Shown here: positions 47,292 through 57,497 of the stretch, piece after piece
Layout: each line of letters starts with the position of its first letter
Position numbering within the stretch: the stretch's first letter is position 1
DNA from: Leisingera aquimarina DSM 24565
Lineage (GTDB): Bacteria > Pseudomonadota > Alphaproteobacteria > Rhodobacterales > Rhodobacteraceae
NCBI RefSeq assembly: GCF_000473165.1
Contig: NZ_KI421504.1
Coordinates: 558,596-622,595 of the forward strand
Direction of reading: 5' to 3'
Length of the DNA stretch: 64,000 nucleotides
Translations under genes and position numbers: made by a program
The notes under the pieces: model-generated
What the model was told of the DNA's origin: nothing
Seen by the model: only the letters and a program-made list of their open reading frames with translations
Database searches by the model: none

Positions 47292-47800
47292 CATCACCTG
47301 CCGATCTGGTCCTGACACCCTGCGGCGTGCGTTTTCTGGGGCGTGTGCTGCCTTGCACAATCGGCAAAGGCGGACTGTCCCGGCACAAACGCGAAGGGGA
47401 TGGCGCGACTCCCGTCGGAGTGCATCGCATTGCAGGCATGTATTACCGCCCCGACAGGCTGTGCCGCCCTGCCTCCTGGGCCAAGCCCATTGGTCCGCAG
47501 GACCTATGGTCGGATGATTCAGGAGATGAAAATTACAATCATCATGTGCGGGCACCGCACTCGTTCAGCCATGAAAGACTGCGGCGCAGTGATCCGCTGT
47601 ATGATCTGGTTTTGATCACCGATTGGAACTGGCCAGCCGCAACTCCGGGAAGCGGTTCTGCGATCTTCATTCACCAATGGCGCCGTCCTGGATACCCCAC
47701 CGAAGGCTGCATCGCGTTTTCACGCACTGATCTCCATTGGCTTGCTGACCGGGTGCAACTAGGATCCCGGGTCATTGTCCCGCCGCTGGCACGCACCTGA
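47288..47800 (+). CDS. L,D-transpeptidase family protein (YkuD domain)
   Basis: 170 residues from a GTG that overlaps the ribA stop (GTGA). The YkuD active site is visible: His129 in AIFIHQW and Cys141 in PTEGCIAFS. Usual members cross-link peptidoglycan stems or attach lipoproteins in the periplasm. I see no signal peptide or membrane anchor, so export is unclear; this short form is common in alphaproteobacteria. It is translationally coupled to ribA. Confidence 0.85.
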   Translation: MTSPADLVLTPCGVRFLGRVLPCTIGKGGLSRHKREGDGATPVGVHRIAGMYYRPDRLCRPASWAKPIGPQDLWSDDSGDENYNHHVRAPHSFSHERLRRSDPLYDLVLITDWNWPAATPGSGSAIFIHQWRRPGYPTEGCIAFSRTDLHWLADRVQLGSRVIVPPLART

Positions 47801-47857
47801 CGCAGCCAAGACTTTTCAAAAAGTCTTGGCAATAGTTTTGCCCAAAACTTTTGGGCC

Positions 47858-48508
47858 TCAATAGGTGCGAGCGCCGAAAATGGCAGAGCCGACGCGAACA
47901 TGGGTGGCACCAAGTGCAATGGCTTTCTCGAAATCGCCGCTCATTCCCATCGACAGGCCCTTCAACCCGTTGCGCTCAGCAATCTTTGCCAGCAGCGCGA
48001 AATGCAGGCTGGCCTCTTCTTCCGCAGGCGGGATACACATCAACCCCATGAGAGGCAGATCGAGCTGGCGGCAGTCTGCGATGAAAGCATCTGCATCGGA
48101 CGGCATGACGCCTGCCTTTTGCTCCTCCTCGCCAGTATTCACTTGAATGAACAATTCCGGGCACTTACCTAGCTCCTGCGCCAGCCGGGCCAGCGTATTG
48201 GCCAGCTTGGGCCGGTCGACTGAGTGAATGCTGTCAAACAGCTCCATCGCCTGGCGGGTTTTGTTGGTCTGCAACGGGCCGATCAAATGCAAATAGATGC
48301 CGTCAAACTGTTCCGCGAATCCCGGCCACTTTCCAGCAGCCTCTTGCACCTTGTTTTCACCGAAACAGCGATGGCCTTCCTGCAGCACCGCCTCGACCCG
48401 CTCGTCCGGCTGCACCTTGGATACCGCAATCAGCTGCACACTGCCCGGCAAACGGCCGGCCTGCTGTTCAGCTTTGGCGATTCGGGAACTGATATCTTCA
48501 AGCGGCAT
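47858..48508 (-). CDS. yggS: YggS family pyridoxal-phosphate homeostasis protein
   Basis: 216 residues of the alanine-racemase-like barrel. The PLP lysine is Lys31 in IAVSKVQPDE; HLIGPLQTNKTR, QVNTGEEEQKAG and GLSMGMSGDFEKAIALGATHVRVGSAIFG are the family blocks. It binds PLP and affects B6 and amino-acid balance. ATG at 48508 chosen to match the family start. It converges on the ribA-transpeptidase unit. Confidence 0.95.
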   Translation of the reverse strand: MPLEDISSRIAKAEQQAGRLPGSVQLIAVSKVQPDERVEAVLQEGHRCFGENKVQEAAGKWPGFAEQFDGIYLHLIGPLQTNKTRQAMELFDSIHSVDRPKLANTLARLAQELGKCPELFIQVNTGEEEQKAGVMPSDADAFIADCRQLDLPLMGLMCIPPAEEEASLHFALLAKIAERNGLKGLSMGMSGDFEKAIALGATHVRVGSAIFGARTY

Positions 48509-48570
48509 GGATATGGCCTCATAGCTGTTTGGCCGCAAAAAACACTGTTTGCCTGCAAATGTTAAGGGGC

Positions 48571-48605
48571 AAAAGAAAAGGGCAGGCTCCCGAAGGAACC
48601 CGCCC
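48571..48605 (-). terminator. Terminator of the porin gene
   Basis: On the minus strand GGGCGGGTTCC and GGAGCCTGCCC (48595-48605 and 48580-48590) pair around TTCG with one mismatch, followed by TTTTCTTTT. A strong stem with a stable tetraloop, 26 bases after the porin stop. Confidence 0.85.
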
Positions 48606-48631
48606 TAAATTCACGCTAGGCGTGCTTCAGC

Positions 48632-49642
48632 TTAGAAGCTGAAGTGCAGACCTGCCTGAACTTGCTGATCGTCGTCGTCCGCTGCGTTGTTCACATAGCC
48701 AGCAACGAAGGTCACACCGCCGCCCAGGTCATACTCGTAGTTGATGCCGAAGGAGGTACCGTCGGTGCGAGTCTGGGTTGCCGCGGTCACGTCGGTCTCG
48801 ATGTCGGTGGAGTTCACCCATGCAACGAGGGTCGAGGCTGCACCGATTTCAACGTCGCCTGCCAGAGTCACAGCGTCGGCTTCTTCGGTGGTGCCGTAGG
48901 ACAGGGTTGCACCGAACTGACCGAAGTCGCCGCCGATTGCGAAGAAGCCCATGCCGTCGCCAGAGCTCTCGGTGCTACCGTCGGTCTTGGCTACGACAGT
49001 GCCGTTGTCTTCGGACTGGTATGCGCCGGTCACGAAGTAGTCACCGAAGGAGTAGCTCAGCATGACTGCAGTGCGCTGCAGGCCGTCTGCGGAACCCAGA
49101 GTGGTGCCGCCATTCGACTGCGAGTAGGAGATGTGACCGCTGAAGCCGCCTGCCGAGTACAGAGCTTCAACACCGTTGCGGCCAGCGCCTGCGGAGGTGA
49201 AGGTATCCCAGTTGAAGGCATTGCCGATGGCCAGGCTGTGGAAGCCCATGCCGTCAATACCGGTATCGACCGAGGTGGTGTTCAGATACAGGCCGGGAGC
49301 GGAGTCGATTGCACCCCAAATGTTGCCGACATTCACGCGCAGACCACCGTATGCAACGTGGAACTGCGGTGCAGACCAGCCAACAGTGCCTGCTACACCA
49401 TCACGGCTACGGGACTGAGCACGGACACGACCACCAACGGTCACACCACTGTCGGTTTCGGTCGACACGTCAAAGGTCAGACGGAAACGGCTGGTGATGT
49501 TGGTGTCGGAACGGCCAGCAACGTTTTTGTTGGCTTCGTTGTAGTCCAGACCAAAACGGCCGTAGCCGGAGATTTTGACTTCTGCCGCGGCCATGCCTGC
49601 GGTGGCGATCAGCGCGGTAGTCGCGAAGAGAACCTTTTTCAT
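48632..49642 (-). CDS. Outer membrane porin (Rhodobacter type)
   Basis: 336 residues with a signal peptide (MKKVLFATTALIATAGMAAA, cleaved before EVKISGYGR). The mature protein is rich in Gly, aromatic and acidic residues in alternating strands, starts with KISGYGRFGLDY and ends in a terminal Phe (LHFSF), as a 16-strand trimeric porin should. It has its own strong terminator and a long upstream region. It would be a major outer-membrane pore. Confidence 0.92.
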   Translation of the reverse strand: MKKVLFATTALIATAGMAAAEVKISGYGRFGLDYNEANKNVAGRSDTNITSRFRLTFDVSTETDSGVTVGGRVRAQSRSRDGVAGTVGWSAPQFHVAYGGLRVNVGNIWGAIDSAPGLYLNTTSVDTGIDGMGFHSLAIGNAFNWDTFTSAGAGRNGVEALYSAGGFSGHISYSQSNGGTTLGSADGLQRTAVMLSYSFGDYFVTGAYQSEDNGTVVAKTDGSTESSGDGMGFFAIGGDFGQFGATLSYGTTEEADAVTLAGDVEIGAASTLVAWVNSTDIETDVTAATQTRTDGTSFGINYEYDLGGGVTFVAGYVNNAADDDDQQVQAGLHFSF

Positions 49643-49952
49643 GTTTTTCCCTCGGTTTTCTAATCCTATGCCCAAACCGGGGAATCCGGCGTGGGTATGC
49701 CAAGGGGTTTCGCTCTTTCACCCCCGTTTTGGCAAGGCTTGGGAAAGTCTCAGGAAACGATGCAAGCCCGGATGGTGCAGCTTTGCCACAGTCCGCACTG
49801 TCCCGGCGGCAAGAACCGCACCGTTGGCCACTCTTACCGGCAGTTTTCCCTGAAAATGACGAACAGGTGCAGGGCCATGGAGGCCAAAGCCCTTGCTCCG
49901 CCAACACGGCTTGCGTTAGGTGTTCGCGCAGAAATTGGCTCCGGGAGCGGTT
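49643..49952. promoter_or_regulatory. Divergent intergenic region between porin and DUF3576 genes
   Basis: 310 bases with no gene I can support. It must contain the porin promoter and a long 5' leader on the minus strand and the DUF3576 promoter on the plus strand. A run CACCCCCGTTTTGGCAAGG near 49719-49737 and the earlier GCCAAGGGG near 49698 have small inverted matches but no convincing terminator or small-RNA structure. Confidence 0.45.
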
Positions 49953-50435
49953 ATGAAATACGGAAAGACCCTGCGGGTTACAGTAATCAGCGCAATCTGT
50001 CTTAGCCTTGCGGCCTGCGGCGGCCGGGGCGGCAAAGCCCCTTCGAGCACTGCACGCACAATCAGTCACAAAGAAGAGATCCAGGGCGAAGCGACTAAGT
50101 CCTCCGTCTTTGACTTTCTGAACGCCAAGCCGGACCAGACCGTTCAGGTGAACCGCTACCTGTGGACCGCGAGCCTGGATGTGCTGAGCTTTTTGCCGGT
50201 GCAATCGGTTGATCCTTTTACCGGCGTGATCACCACCGGCTATGGCACCCCGCCGGGCGGCGGCCGCACTTACCGTGCCACCGTTCACATCAAAGACCCG
50301 GCCCTGGACGCGCGCTCTCTGAACGTTGCGCTGCAATCCAAGGGCGGCCCGGTCAGCGCCAGCACGTCCCGCGCGGTTGAGGACGCGATTCTTTCCCGCG
50401 CGCGGCAGCTGCGGATCGCAGACAAAAAACTCTGA
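49953..50435 (+). CDS. DUF3576 domain lipoprotein
   Basis: 160 residues from the ATG at 49953. The lipoprotein signal peptide ends at LSLAAC (Cys22), followed by a Gly/Ser-rich linker and a DUF3576 domain (about 50-158, with [27 protein letters not shown]). Function unknown; it is regularly found before leuS in this family, which suggests an envelope role shared with lptE downstream. A terminator separates it from leuS. Confidence 0.85.
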   Translation: MKYGKTLRVTVISAICLSLAACGGRGGKAPSSTARTISHKEEIQGEATKSSVFDFLNAKPDQTVQVNRYLWTASLDVLSFLPVQSVDPFTGVITTGYGTPPGGGRTYRATVHIKDPALDARSLNVALQSKGGPVSASTSRAVEDAILSRARQLRIADKKL

Positions 50436-50479
50436 CCCTCTGCGCTCTGGAAACACCAGCCAAACCCCATTATCAGAAG

Positions 50480-50504
50480 CGCCGGGCCACTTGCCCGGCG
50501 TTTT
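50480..50504 (+). terminator. Terminator between the DUF3576 and leuS genes
   Basis: CGCCGGGC/GCCCGGCG (50480-50487 with 50493-50500), five-base loop, then TTTT. It ends just 20 bases before the leuS start, so leuS must be read by read-through or from a promoter inside or upstream of the hairpin. Confidence 0.8.
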
Positions 50505-50523
50505 CATGCAAAGGACCGCTCTG

Positions 50524-53088
50524 ATGTCGCGTTACTCCGCCACAGAAATCGAAGCAAAATGGCAGGAAGCCTGGGACAAGGCCGGGATCTTTCAGGCCAA
50601 GCGCACCGGCGGCAAGCCGAAGTACTATGTGCTGGAGATGTTCCCCTATCCATCGGGCAAACTGCACATGGGGCATGTCCGCAACTACACGATGGGCGAC
50701 GTAATCGCGCGCTACAAGCTGTCTACCGGCCATAACGTATTGCACCCAATGGGGTTTGACGCTTTTGGCATGCCGGCCGAAAATGCTGCGATGGCCTCGG
50801 GCGGGCACCCCAAGGATTGGACCTACGCCAATATCGATACGATGGTTGAGCAGATGAAACCGCTGGGCCTGTCGCTGGATTGGACACGCATGTTTGCCAC
50901 TTGCGACCCGGAATATTACGGACAGCAGCAGGCGCTGTTCCTGGATTTCCTGGAAAAGGGTCTGGTCTACCGCAAAAACGCGGTGGTGAACTGGGACCCC
51001 ATCGACATGACCGTTCTGGCAAACGAGCAGGTCGAGAACGGCCGCGGCTGGCGCTCGGGCGCGCTGGTGGAGCGGCGCGAGCTGACGCAATGGTTCTTCA
51101 AGATCTCGGATATGTCCGAAGAACTGCTGTCGGCGCTGGATGCTCTCGAAAACTGGCCCGCCAAGGTGCGCCTGATGCAGGAAAACTGGATCGGCAAGTC
51201 TCGCGGCCTGCAGTTCTCGTTTGAGCGCACAGATGGCGCAGAGCCCATTGAGGTTTACACCACCCGCCCCGACACCCTGATGGGCGCATCTTTTGTCGGC
51301 ATTTCGCCCGACCACCCGATTGCCAAGGCGCTGGAAGCCGAATCGGAAGAGGTCGCAGCCTTTGTCGCCGAGTGCCGCAAGGGCGGCACCACCGAGGAAG
51401 CCATCGAAACCGCCGAGAAGCTGGGCTATGACACCGGCATCCGCGTCAAACACCCGCTGAACCCGGACTGGGTGCTGCCGGTCTGGATCGCCAACTTCAT
51501 CCTGATGGACTACGGCACCGGCGCGATCTTTGCCTGCCCGGCGCATGACCAGCGCGACCTGGATTTCTGCCGCAAGTATGATCTGCCGGTCACCGATACC
51601 TTCTTTGCGCTGGACAATGATTCTCCGGTTGCCAACGAGGCGTTCGTGCCGGCCAAGTCTGAGAAGGTCCGCTGGGTCGATCATTTCGCTGGGCTGACCG
51701 AGGCCAGCGGTGAAGAAGCCATCAACGCCACAGTGGACTTTGCCGAGAAAGCCGGCTGGGGAAAGGGCGTCACCAAATACCGCCTCCGCGATTGGGGCCT
51801 CTCCCGCCAGCGCTACTGGGGTTGCCCTATCCCTGTGGTCCATTGCGAAGACTGCGGCGTGGTGCCGGAAAAGAAAGAGAACCTGCCGATCGCCCTGCCC
51901 TATGACGAAGACGGCAAGGCCATCGACTTCTCGGTTCCGGGCAACCCGCTGGACCGCCATCCGACCTGGCGCGATTGCGCCTGCCCCTCCTGCGGCAAGC
52001 CTGCTTTGCGCGAAACCGACACCATGGACACCTTTGTCGATTCGTCCTGGTATTTCGCCCGTTTCACCGCCCCGCGCGCAGAAACGCCGACCGATATGGC
52101 CGAGGCCGAATACTGGATGAACGTCGACCAGTACATCGGCGGCATCGAGCACGCGATTCTGCACCTGCTTTACTCGCGCTTTTTTGCCCGCGCGATGCAG
52201 ATTTGCGGCCATCTGCCCGAGAAATCAGCGGAGCCGTTTGATGCACTGTTCACCCAGGGCATGGTGACCCACGCGATCTACAAGACCACCGGCGGCAATC
52301 ACCGCCCGGTCTACCACTACCCGGAGGAAGTGGAGCTGCGCGACGGCAAGGGTTTCTTGAAGGACGGCACCGAGGTGGAGATCATCCCCTCCGCCAAGAT
52401 GTCGAAGTCCAAGAACAACGTGGTGGACCCGCTGCACATCATCTCATCCTTCGGCGCCGACACCGCGCGCTGGTTTGTGCTGTCCGATTCGCCGCCCGAG
52501 CGCGATGTGGAATGGACCGCCGCCGGGGCCGAGGCTTCCTATAAACACCTGAACCGGGTCTGGAACCTGTGCGACCGGATCGGCGAAATGGACCCGGATG
52601 CGGCGGGTGAAGGCGACGAGGCGTTGCTGCGCGAGACACATAAATGCATCCGCGACGTGACCCTGGGCGTCGATTCCTTTGGCTTCAATGCCGCGATTGC
52701 CAAGCTTTACGCCTTCACCAACACCCTCGCCAAATCCAAGGCAGGTGCCAAGGTGCAGAAACAGGCGATCATGACCCTGGCGCAGCTGATGGCGCCGATG
52801 ACCCCGCACCTGGCCGAAGACATCTGGAACCACCAGGGCGGCGAAGGCTTGTGCGCCACTGCGCCCTGGCCGGTTGCAGACGATGCCATGCTCGTTGAGG
52901 ACACCGTCACCCTGCCGATCCAAATCAACGGCAAGCGCCGCGGTGAAATCGAAGTCGCCAAGGATCTGGACAAGGCAGAGGTTGAAAAACGCGCCCTGGC
53001 ACACGAAGCTGTGCAAAAGGCGCTGAACGGCGCCACCCCGAAAAAGGTGATCGTGGTGCCGGGCCGGATTGTTAATGTCGTTGCTTAA
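50524..53088 (+). CDS. leuS: Leucyl-tRNA synthetase
   Basis: 854 residues from the ATG at 50524 (AAGGACC ribosome site). The class I signatures are HMGHVR (about 48-53, HIGH motif) and KMSKSKN (about 622-628); the CP1 editing domain lies between, with [12 protein letters not shown] (about 249). It charges tRNA-Leu. It is followed by lptE, whose start lies inside the last codons of leuS, then holA. Confidence 0.98.
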   Translation: MSRYSATEIEAKWQEAWDKAGIFQAKRTGGKPKYYVLEMFPYPSGKLHMGHVRNYTMGDVIARYKLSTGHNVLHPMGFDAFGMPAENAAMASGGHPKDWTYANIDTMVEQMKPLGLSLDWTRMFATCDPEYYGQQQALFLDFLEKGLVYRKNAVVNWDPIDMTVLANEQVENGRGWRSGALVERRELTQWFFKISDMSEELLSALDALENWPAKVRLMQENWIGKSRGLQFSFERTDGAEPIEVYTTRPDTLMGASFVGISPDHPIAKALEAESEEVAAFVAECRKGGTTEEAIETAEKLGYDTGIRVKHPLNPDWVLPVWIANFILMDYGTGAIFACPAHDQRDLDFCRKYDLPVTDTFFALDNDSPVANEAFVPAKSEKVRWVDHFAGLTEASGEEAINATVDFAEKAGWGKGVTKYRLRDWGLSRQRYWGCPIPVVHCEDCGVVPEKKENLPIALPYDEDGKAIDFSVPGNPLDRHPTWRDCACPSCGKPALRETDTMDTFVDSSWYFARFTAPRAETPTDMAEAEYWMNVDQYIGGIEHAILHLLYSRFFARAMQICGHLPEKSAEPFDALFTQGMVTHAIYKTTGGNHRPVYHYPEEVELRDGKGFLKDGTEVEIIPSAKMSKSKNNVVDPLHIISSFGADTARWFVLSDSPPERDVEWTAAGAEASYKHLNRVWNLCDRIGEMDPDAAGEGDEALLRETHKCIRDVTLGVDSFGFNAAIAKLYAFTNTLAKSKAGAKVQKQAIMTLAQLMAPMTPHLAEDIWNHQGGEGLCATAPWPVADDAMLVEDTVTLPIQINGKRRGEIEVAKDLDKAEVEKRALAHEAVQKALNGATPKKVIVVPGRIVNVVA

Positions 53089-53590
53089 CCGCAGAACCCT
53101 GCTGATGGCACTGCCCTTGGTGGCAGCGGCCTGCGGCTTTACCCCGGTGTACGCCCCTGGCGGCACCGGCTCCGCTCTGCATGGGCAAATCGAGGTTCAG
53201 GCGCCGGAGGAGATCAAGGGCGCCACCGGCACCGACGCCTACTTCCTGGTGCAGAATCTGGAGCAGCACCTGGGCCGCGGTGCCAGTGCTGCTTACAAGC
53301 TGGATCTGACACTCAGCACCCAGGAAGAAGGCCAGGCAATCACTGCGGGCAATGAGATCACCCGCTATTCGGTGATCGGCAGTACTGGATTTTCACTGAC
53401 CCGCTTGTCGGATGGCAAGGTAACTTCCAGCGGCACAGTGCAGAATTTCACCGGCTACTCCGCAACTGGCTCCACCGTGGAGACGCTGGCGGGTGAGCGT
53501 GATGCCCATGAACGGCTGATGGTGATCCTGGCCGATCAGATCACTGCGCAGATTCTGGCGACCGCGGATCTCTCCGCTCAGGCGGAATGA
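53075..53590 (+). CDS. lptE: LPS-assembly lipoprotein LptE
   Basis: 171 residues from an ATG 14 bases before the end of leuS. The lipoprotein signal ends at LVAAAC (Cys about 20), followed by [10 protein letters not shown], the usual LptE start. It plugs LptD in the outer membrane during LPS delivery. It overlaps leuS upstream and holA downstream (ATGA), so the three are translationally coupled. Confidence 0.9.
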   Translation: MSLLNRRTLLMALPLVAAACGFTPVYAPGGTGSALHGQIEVQAPEEIKGATGTDAYFLVQNLEQHLGRGASAAYKLDLTLSTQEEGQAITAGNEITRYSVIGSTGFSLTRLSDGKVTSSGTVQNFTGYSATGSTVETLAGERDAHERLMVILADQITAQILATADLSAQAE

Positions 53591-54615
53591 AGCTCTCTCC
53601 GCGTGAAGCTGACGGCTATTTCGCCAAGCCTGATCCGGGCAAGACCGGCATCCTGATCTATGGCGCCGACGCAATGCGCGTGTCGCTGAAACGGCAGCAG
53701 GTGCTGGCAGCCCTGCTTGGCCCCGGTGCCGAAGAGGAAATGCGCCTGACCCGCCTGCCCGGCAGCGACCTGCGCAAGGACCCAGCACAACTGCTGGATG
53801 CCGTGAAGGCGGTGGGGTTCTTTCCCGGTGTCCGGGCGGTTTTTGCCGAAGGCGCCAATGACACCGCCACCCCTGCCATTGCGACAGCGCTGGAAGACTG
53901 GCAGCCGGGGGATGCGCAGATTGTGGTCACAGCAGGGCAGCTCAAGGCCACCTCGAAACTGCGGAAGGCGTTTGAAGGCCACAGCAACGCCTATGCCGTA
54001 GGCATCTACGACGACCCGCCTTCGCGCGCTGAGATCGAGCGGATTCTGGGGGAGGCAAGTATCCGGGACGTTCCCGGCGACAGCATGTCAGCGCTGACGG
54101 ATATCGCCAATGACATCGGCCCCGGCGACTTCTCCCGCATGATCGAAAAGCTAGCGCTTTATAAACACGGCGACATCAGCCCGCTTTCGCTGGAGGATAT
54201 CGGCGCCGTTGCCCCGCAATCGATCGAGGCCGCGCTGGACGATGTTCTGAATGTGGTGGCCGAAGCCCGCAGTTCCGAAATCGGCCCGCTGATCCGCCGC
54301 CTGCAGGCGCAAGGCACCAACGCTGTGACGCTCTGCATCGGAGCAACCCGGCATTTCCGCACGCTCTACACCATTGCCGCTGCACCCGGCGGCCCTGCCC
54401 AGGGCATCGGCCAGCTGCGCCCGCCGCTATACGGCAAACGCCGCGACCGGATGCTGCGCCAGGCGCAGAACTGGGGCGCAAACCGGCTGGAGACCGCGCT
54501 GATGATCATTACCGATACTGACCTGGCGCTGCGTTCCGCCGGCCAGACCGCGCCGGCGCTGGCGCTGATGGAGCGCGCCCTGATCCGGCTGGCCATGCTG
54601 GGCCGCGCCCGCTGA
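53587..54615 (+). CDS. holA: DNA polymerase III subunit delta
   Basis: 342 residues, the normal size. The N-terminal AAA-like domain lacks a P-loop, as in HolA; features include ILIYGADAMRVSLKRQQVL near the start and the C-terminal collar helices (about 225-342). It opens the beta clamp as part of the clamp loader. It starts inside the lptE stop (ATGA), the common leuS-lptE-holA arrangement. Confidence 0.93.
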   Translation: MKLSPREADGYFAKPDPGKTGILIYGADAMRVSLKRQQVLAALLGPGAEEEMRLTRLPGSDLRKDPAQLLDAVKAVGFFPGVRAVFAEGANDTATPAIATALEDWQPGDAQIVVTAGQLKATSKLRKAFEGHSNAYAVGIYDDPPSRAEIERILGEASIRDVPGDSMSALTDIANDIGPGDFSRMIEKLALYKHGDISPLSLEDIGAVAPQSIEAALDDVLNVVAEARSSEIGPLIRRLQAQGTNAVTLCIGATRHFRTLYTIAAAPGGPAQGIGQLRPPLYGKRRDRMLRQAQNWGANRLETALMIITDTDLALRSAGQTAPALALMERALIRLAMLGRAR

Positions 54616-54690
54616 TCCGGTAATGTCTCCCCCGGCTTGATCCCCCCTGCTGCGCCGCCCATCTTAGGGACACATAACAGGAGAGAGACG

Positions 54691-55281
54691 ATGTACACCG
54701 TCACCGGCATTCCGCTCACCCGCACGTTTCGGGTGCTTTGGGCGCTTGAAGAACTTGGGCAGCCTTACGAATTGAAGCAGCACGGCCCTCGCAGCCCCGA
54801 AGTTCAGGCGCTGAATGTCTCGGGCAAGGTGCCAGTACTGCAGGCCGAAGGCGAGGCCATCAGCGATTCAACTGCCATTCTCACATATCTCGCCGACAAG
54901 CACAGCTCCTTGACTGCACCCGCTGGCACGATAGCCCGTGCCAAGCAGGATGCGATGACGCACCTCCTGCTGGACGAAGTGGATGCTGTGCTGTGGGCAG
55001 CGGCCCGCCACAGCTTCATCTTGCCGGAAGAGCAGCGGGTGCCGGAAGTGAAAGGCAGCCTGAAGTGGGAATTCTCCCATAATCTGGCGCGGCTTGAAGG
55101 TAAGATGGGCGCGGAATTCCTGATGGGTAAGGAATTCACAATCGCCGACATCATCTGTACCCATTGCCTGAATTGGGCCCATAGCGCCAAATTCCCGATC
55201 GAAGGCGAAAAGCTGCTGGACTATGGAAAACGGATGCGGAAACGCGACGCCTATCAGCGGGTTGCCGCACTCGCCAAGTAG
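54691..55281 (+). CDS. Glutathione S-transferase family protein
   Basis: 196 residues: an N-terminal thioredoxin-like domain (about 1-75; TGIPLTRTFRVLWALEELG and the glutathione-binding GKVPVL ... ISDSTAILTYL) and a helical C-terminal domain (about 85-195). GGAGAGAG precedes the ATG. The catalytic residue is probably a Ser or Thr near residue 9, but the class is not clear. Its last 28 bases overlap the convergent flavoprotein gene. Confidence 0.88.
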   Translation: MYTVTGIPLTRTFRVLWALEELGQPYELKQHGPRSPEVQALNVSGKVPVLQAEGEAISDSTAILTYLADKHSSLTAPAGTIARAKQDAMTHLLLDEVDAVLWAAARHSFILPEEQRVPEVKGSLKWEFSHNLARLEGKMGAEFLMGKEFTIADIICTHCLNWAHSAKFPIEGEKLLDYGKRMRKRDAYQRVAALAK

Positions 55282-56453
55282 CCTGCTGCTGCCCGGCCAG
55301 CCAAACGCCCTGTAGCCAGGCAGGCGGTCAGCAGATAGCCGCCCGTCGGTGCCTCCCAATCCAGCATTTCCCCGGCGCAGAAAGTGCCGGGGAGTTGTTT
55401 CAGCATCAGATTTCCATCCAGCGCATCCCGCCGCACACCGCCTGCCGTGGAGATCGCCTCGTCCATTGGCCGCAGGCCTGCATGTTTGACTGGCAGCGTC
55501 TTTATCAACCTGGCCAGGGCTTTGGTATCCTGTGGCAAAGGCCGCCCGAATTCCTGCAATACTGTTGCCCGTGCAGCTCCCAGCTTCAGCACCTTTCGCA
55601 GATGATTTGAAATGCTTGCTTTGCCACGATGGCGGGACAGGCGGCGGGCAATTTCTGCTAGTTCCAGATCCGGAAGCAGATCCATCCGCAGCGTCTCTCC
55701 GTCCCGCACTGCGGCGCAGACGGAGTAGATGCCGCCCCCTTCCAGCCCGCGCTCCGATATCACGGCTTCCCCGCGTGAAGACAAAGGGCCGGCATGCAAC
55801 GCGATGCCCTTTAGCGGTTGTCCGAATTGCGGTGACATGTGATCGGACCAATCCACTAGAAGCCCTGCATTAGCAGGTTTGAACGGTGCAATCTCCACAG
55901 CTCTTTCGCCCAGCAGAGCGGCCCAGCCCCCGTCCGACCCAAGCCGCGCCCAGCTGGCGCCGCCCAGTGCCAAAACCACAGCCCGGGCGTTTATCTGCTT
56001 GGGCCCATCCGGCGTTTCAAAAGCAAGCACTGTGCCCTCCCAGCCAGCCCAGCGCCATCGCGTACGGACCTGTGCTCCGAAACCATCAAGGCGTGTCAGC
56101 CAAGCGCGCAGCAGCGGTGAGGCTTTCATGACCGTCGGAAACACCCGGCCTGTCGAGCCGGTGAACAGCTCGCTCCCCAGTCCCCGCGCCCAATTCTGAA
56201 CCGCCTCTGCATCAAAGACGCGGATCATTGGCGCCAGCCAGTCTGCGGCCTCTCCATAGCGGGTGATCAACTGGTCAAACGGTTCGTCCTTGGTCAGATT
56301 CAATCCGGACTTGCCCGCCATCAAGAACTTGCGCGCCACTGATGGCTTGGCCTCTGCCACCAGCACGCGATACCCGGCGCGGCCCAGCGCCTCGGCGGCC
56401 ATCAGCCCTGCAGGCCCGGCGCCGATCACCACTGCATCCCAAGATTCCATCAT
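55254..56453 (-). CDS. BaiN/HI0933-like flavoprotein (TIGR03862 type)
   Basis: 399 residues. The FAD motif is VIGAGPAGLMAAEALG (about 9-24) and the family block KFLMAGKSGLNLTKDE (about 43-58) is clear; the C-terminus has FCAGEMLDWEAPTGGYLL, as in the HI0933/YhiN group of flavoproteins, whose reactions are largely unknown. Its 3' end overlaps the GST gene by 28 bases on the opposite strand. Confidence 0.88.
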   Translation of the reverse strand: MMESWDAVVIGAGPAGLMAAEALGRAGYRVLVAEAKPSVARKFLMAGKSGLNLTKDEPFDQLITRYGEAADWLAPMIRVFDAEAVQNWARGLGSELFTGSTGRVFPTVMKASPLLRAWLTRLDGFGAQVRTRWRWAGWEGTVLAFETPDGPKQINARAVVLALGGASWARLGSDGGWAALLGERAVEIAPFKPANAGLLVDWSDHMSPQFGQPLKGIALHAGPLSSRGEAVISERGLEGGGIYSVCAAVRDGETLRMDLLPDLELAEIARRLSRHRGKASISNHLRKVLKLGAARATVLQEFGRPLPQDTKALARLIKTLPVKHAGLRPMDEAISTAGGVRRDALDGNLMLKQLPGTFCAGEMLDWEAPTGGYLLTACLATGRLAGRAAAGYLASAATR

Positions 56454-56591
56454 GCCATCCCCTTGCCAGTGCCTGTTTTCAGCGCCCGGCGCCAGCGTCT
56501 CAATTCACGGCACCGAGCCCCAGAGGCTCGTGCACGTCCGATCCAATCTGCCCGCTCAGCGGTCGGCCATTTTCGAGCGTTACATACTCCA

Positions 56592-57293
56592 TCATCCCTG
56601 AGTGAACAGCTGATAACCCGGGTGGGCAACGGCGCGCAGGCTGGTGATCGGGGCGTCCCCGATCCAGGTTGTGCGTTCCATGACAAACAGCGCGTCCCCG
56701 ATCTCACTCTGGAGAATTTCACTGTCGTTCTTGGTTCCGGGGCGGGCAAAAAGGCGCAAATCGCACCTGCTGTAGGGGCGGTTGCGGACAAGCCATTCGT
56801 TTGCGCTTTCGCGCGTCAGGTCCACCGTATTTATTTCCGGCACAGTCTCCAGGCAGATCCAGCGGTCCTCGAAGATATAGGGGCGGCTGTCAGCAAGATG
56901 CAAAGCTTCGACCCGCAGCATCGGCCGGGCTTCGTGCAGGCCGAAATTTGCCATTATGGCCGGGCTGGATCGCTGTACCGACTGCCGGATCAGTTGGTAG
57001 CGGTACACGCAGCCTTTCTGCTCAACCTCAAGCCTTGTGATCGGGATGTTCAGGGTTGCCCGGGTCACAGGATCGCGCTGTACCATAGTGCCGCCCTTGC
57101 GCCGCCGCTCCACCAGCCCGCTTTGAGCCAGATCCCGCATGGCCCGGTGAACGGTGGAGCGGGCGCAGCCAAACCGGGCGGCAAACTCCTCGTCCCGCGG
57201 CAGTTTGTCTCCCGGCCCGTAGGTGGAGTTCAGGATCATCTCCCGGATGCTGTCCCGGATGGTTACCCAGGAATGCCGTGGTTTGTCCGTCAA
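56592..57293 (-). CDS. GntR family regulator (HutC-type, UTRA domain) of the TRAP operon
   Basis: 233 residues from a TTG at 57293, chosen because GGGG lies seven bases upstream; an out-of-frame ATG at 57300 is too close to that site. Winged helix at about 9-75 (LPRDEEFAARFGCARSTVHRA), UTRA ligand domain at about 90-230. It is divergent from the TRAP transporter across a perfect 28-bp palindrome, so it most likely controls the transporter and itself. The ligand is probably the transported acid or a derivative. Confidence 0.88.
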   Translation of the reverse strand: MTDKPRHSWVTIRDSIREMILNSTYGPGDKLPRDEEFAARFGCARSTVHRAMRDLAQSGLVERRRKGGTMVQRDPVTRATLNIPITRLEVEQKGCVYRYQLIRQSVQRSSPAIMANFGLHEARPMLRVEALHLADSRPYIFEDRWICLETVPEINTVDLTRESANEWLVRNRPYSRCDLRLFARPGTKNDSEILQSEIGDALFVMERTTWIGDAPITSLRAVAHPGYQLFTQG

Positions 57294-57387
57294 TGTTCAT
57301 CCCCCAGGTCAAACGGGAAAATGTTTGCCGCCGCTCCATATTGCATTCTGCGCAGAAAGGCGAATTTGAACCGCGCAACTGTGATTG

Positions 57388-57415
57388 ACATTAATATGTA
57401 GCTACATATTAATGT
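57388..57415. promoter_or_regulatory. Perfect 28-bp palindrome, GntR operator
   Basis: The half-site ACATTAATATGTAG (57388-57401) is followed by its exact reverse complement to 57415, with no spacer. It lies between the divergent GntR (start 57293) and dctP (start 57498) genes. The inner ATGTAGCTACAT fits a dimeric GntR site; the very long perfect symmetry suggests two overlapping dimers or a strong operator. Confidence 0.85.
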
Positions 57416-57497
57416 AAAGCGCCTACAAAACATAACAAAGTCTGCGCTGCCGGCATCCGCCCATCGCAGATGCACCGACAGACGGAGGAATGGAGAC

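Noticed and set aside
57298-57300. ATG start for the GntR regulator of the TRAP operon
   Set aside because: It is out of frame with the helix-turn-helix and directly abuts the GGGG ribosome site; the in-frame TTG at 57293 has proper spacing.
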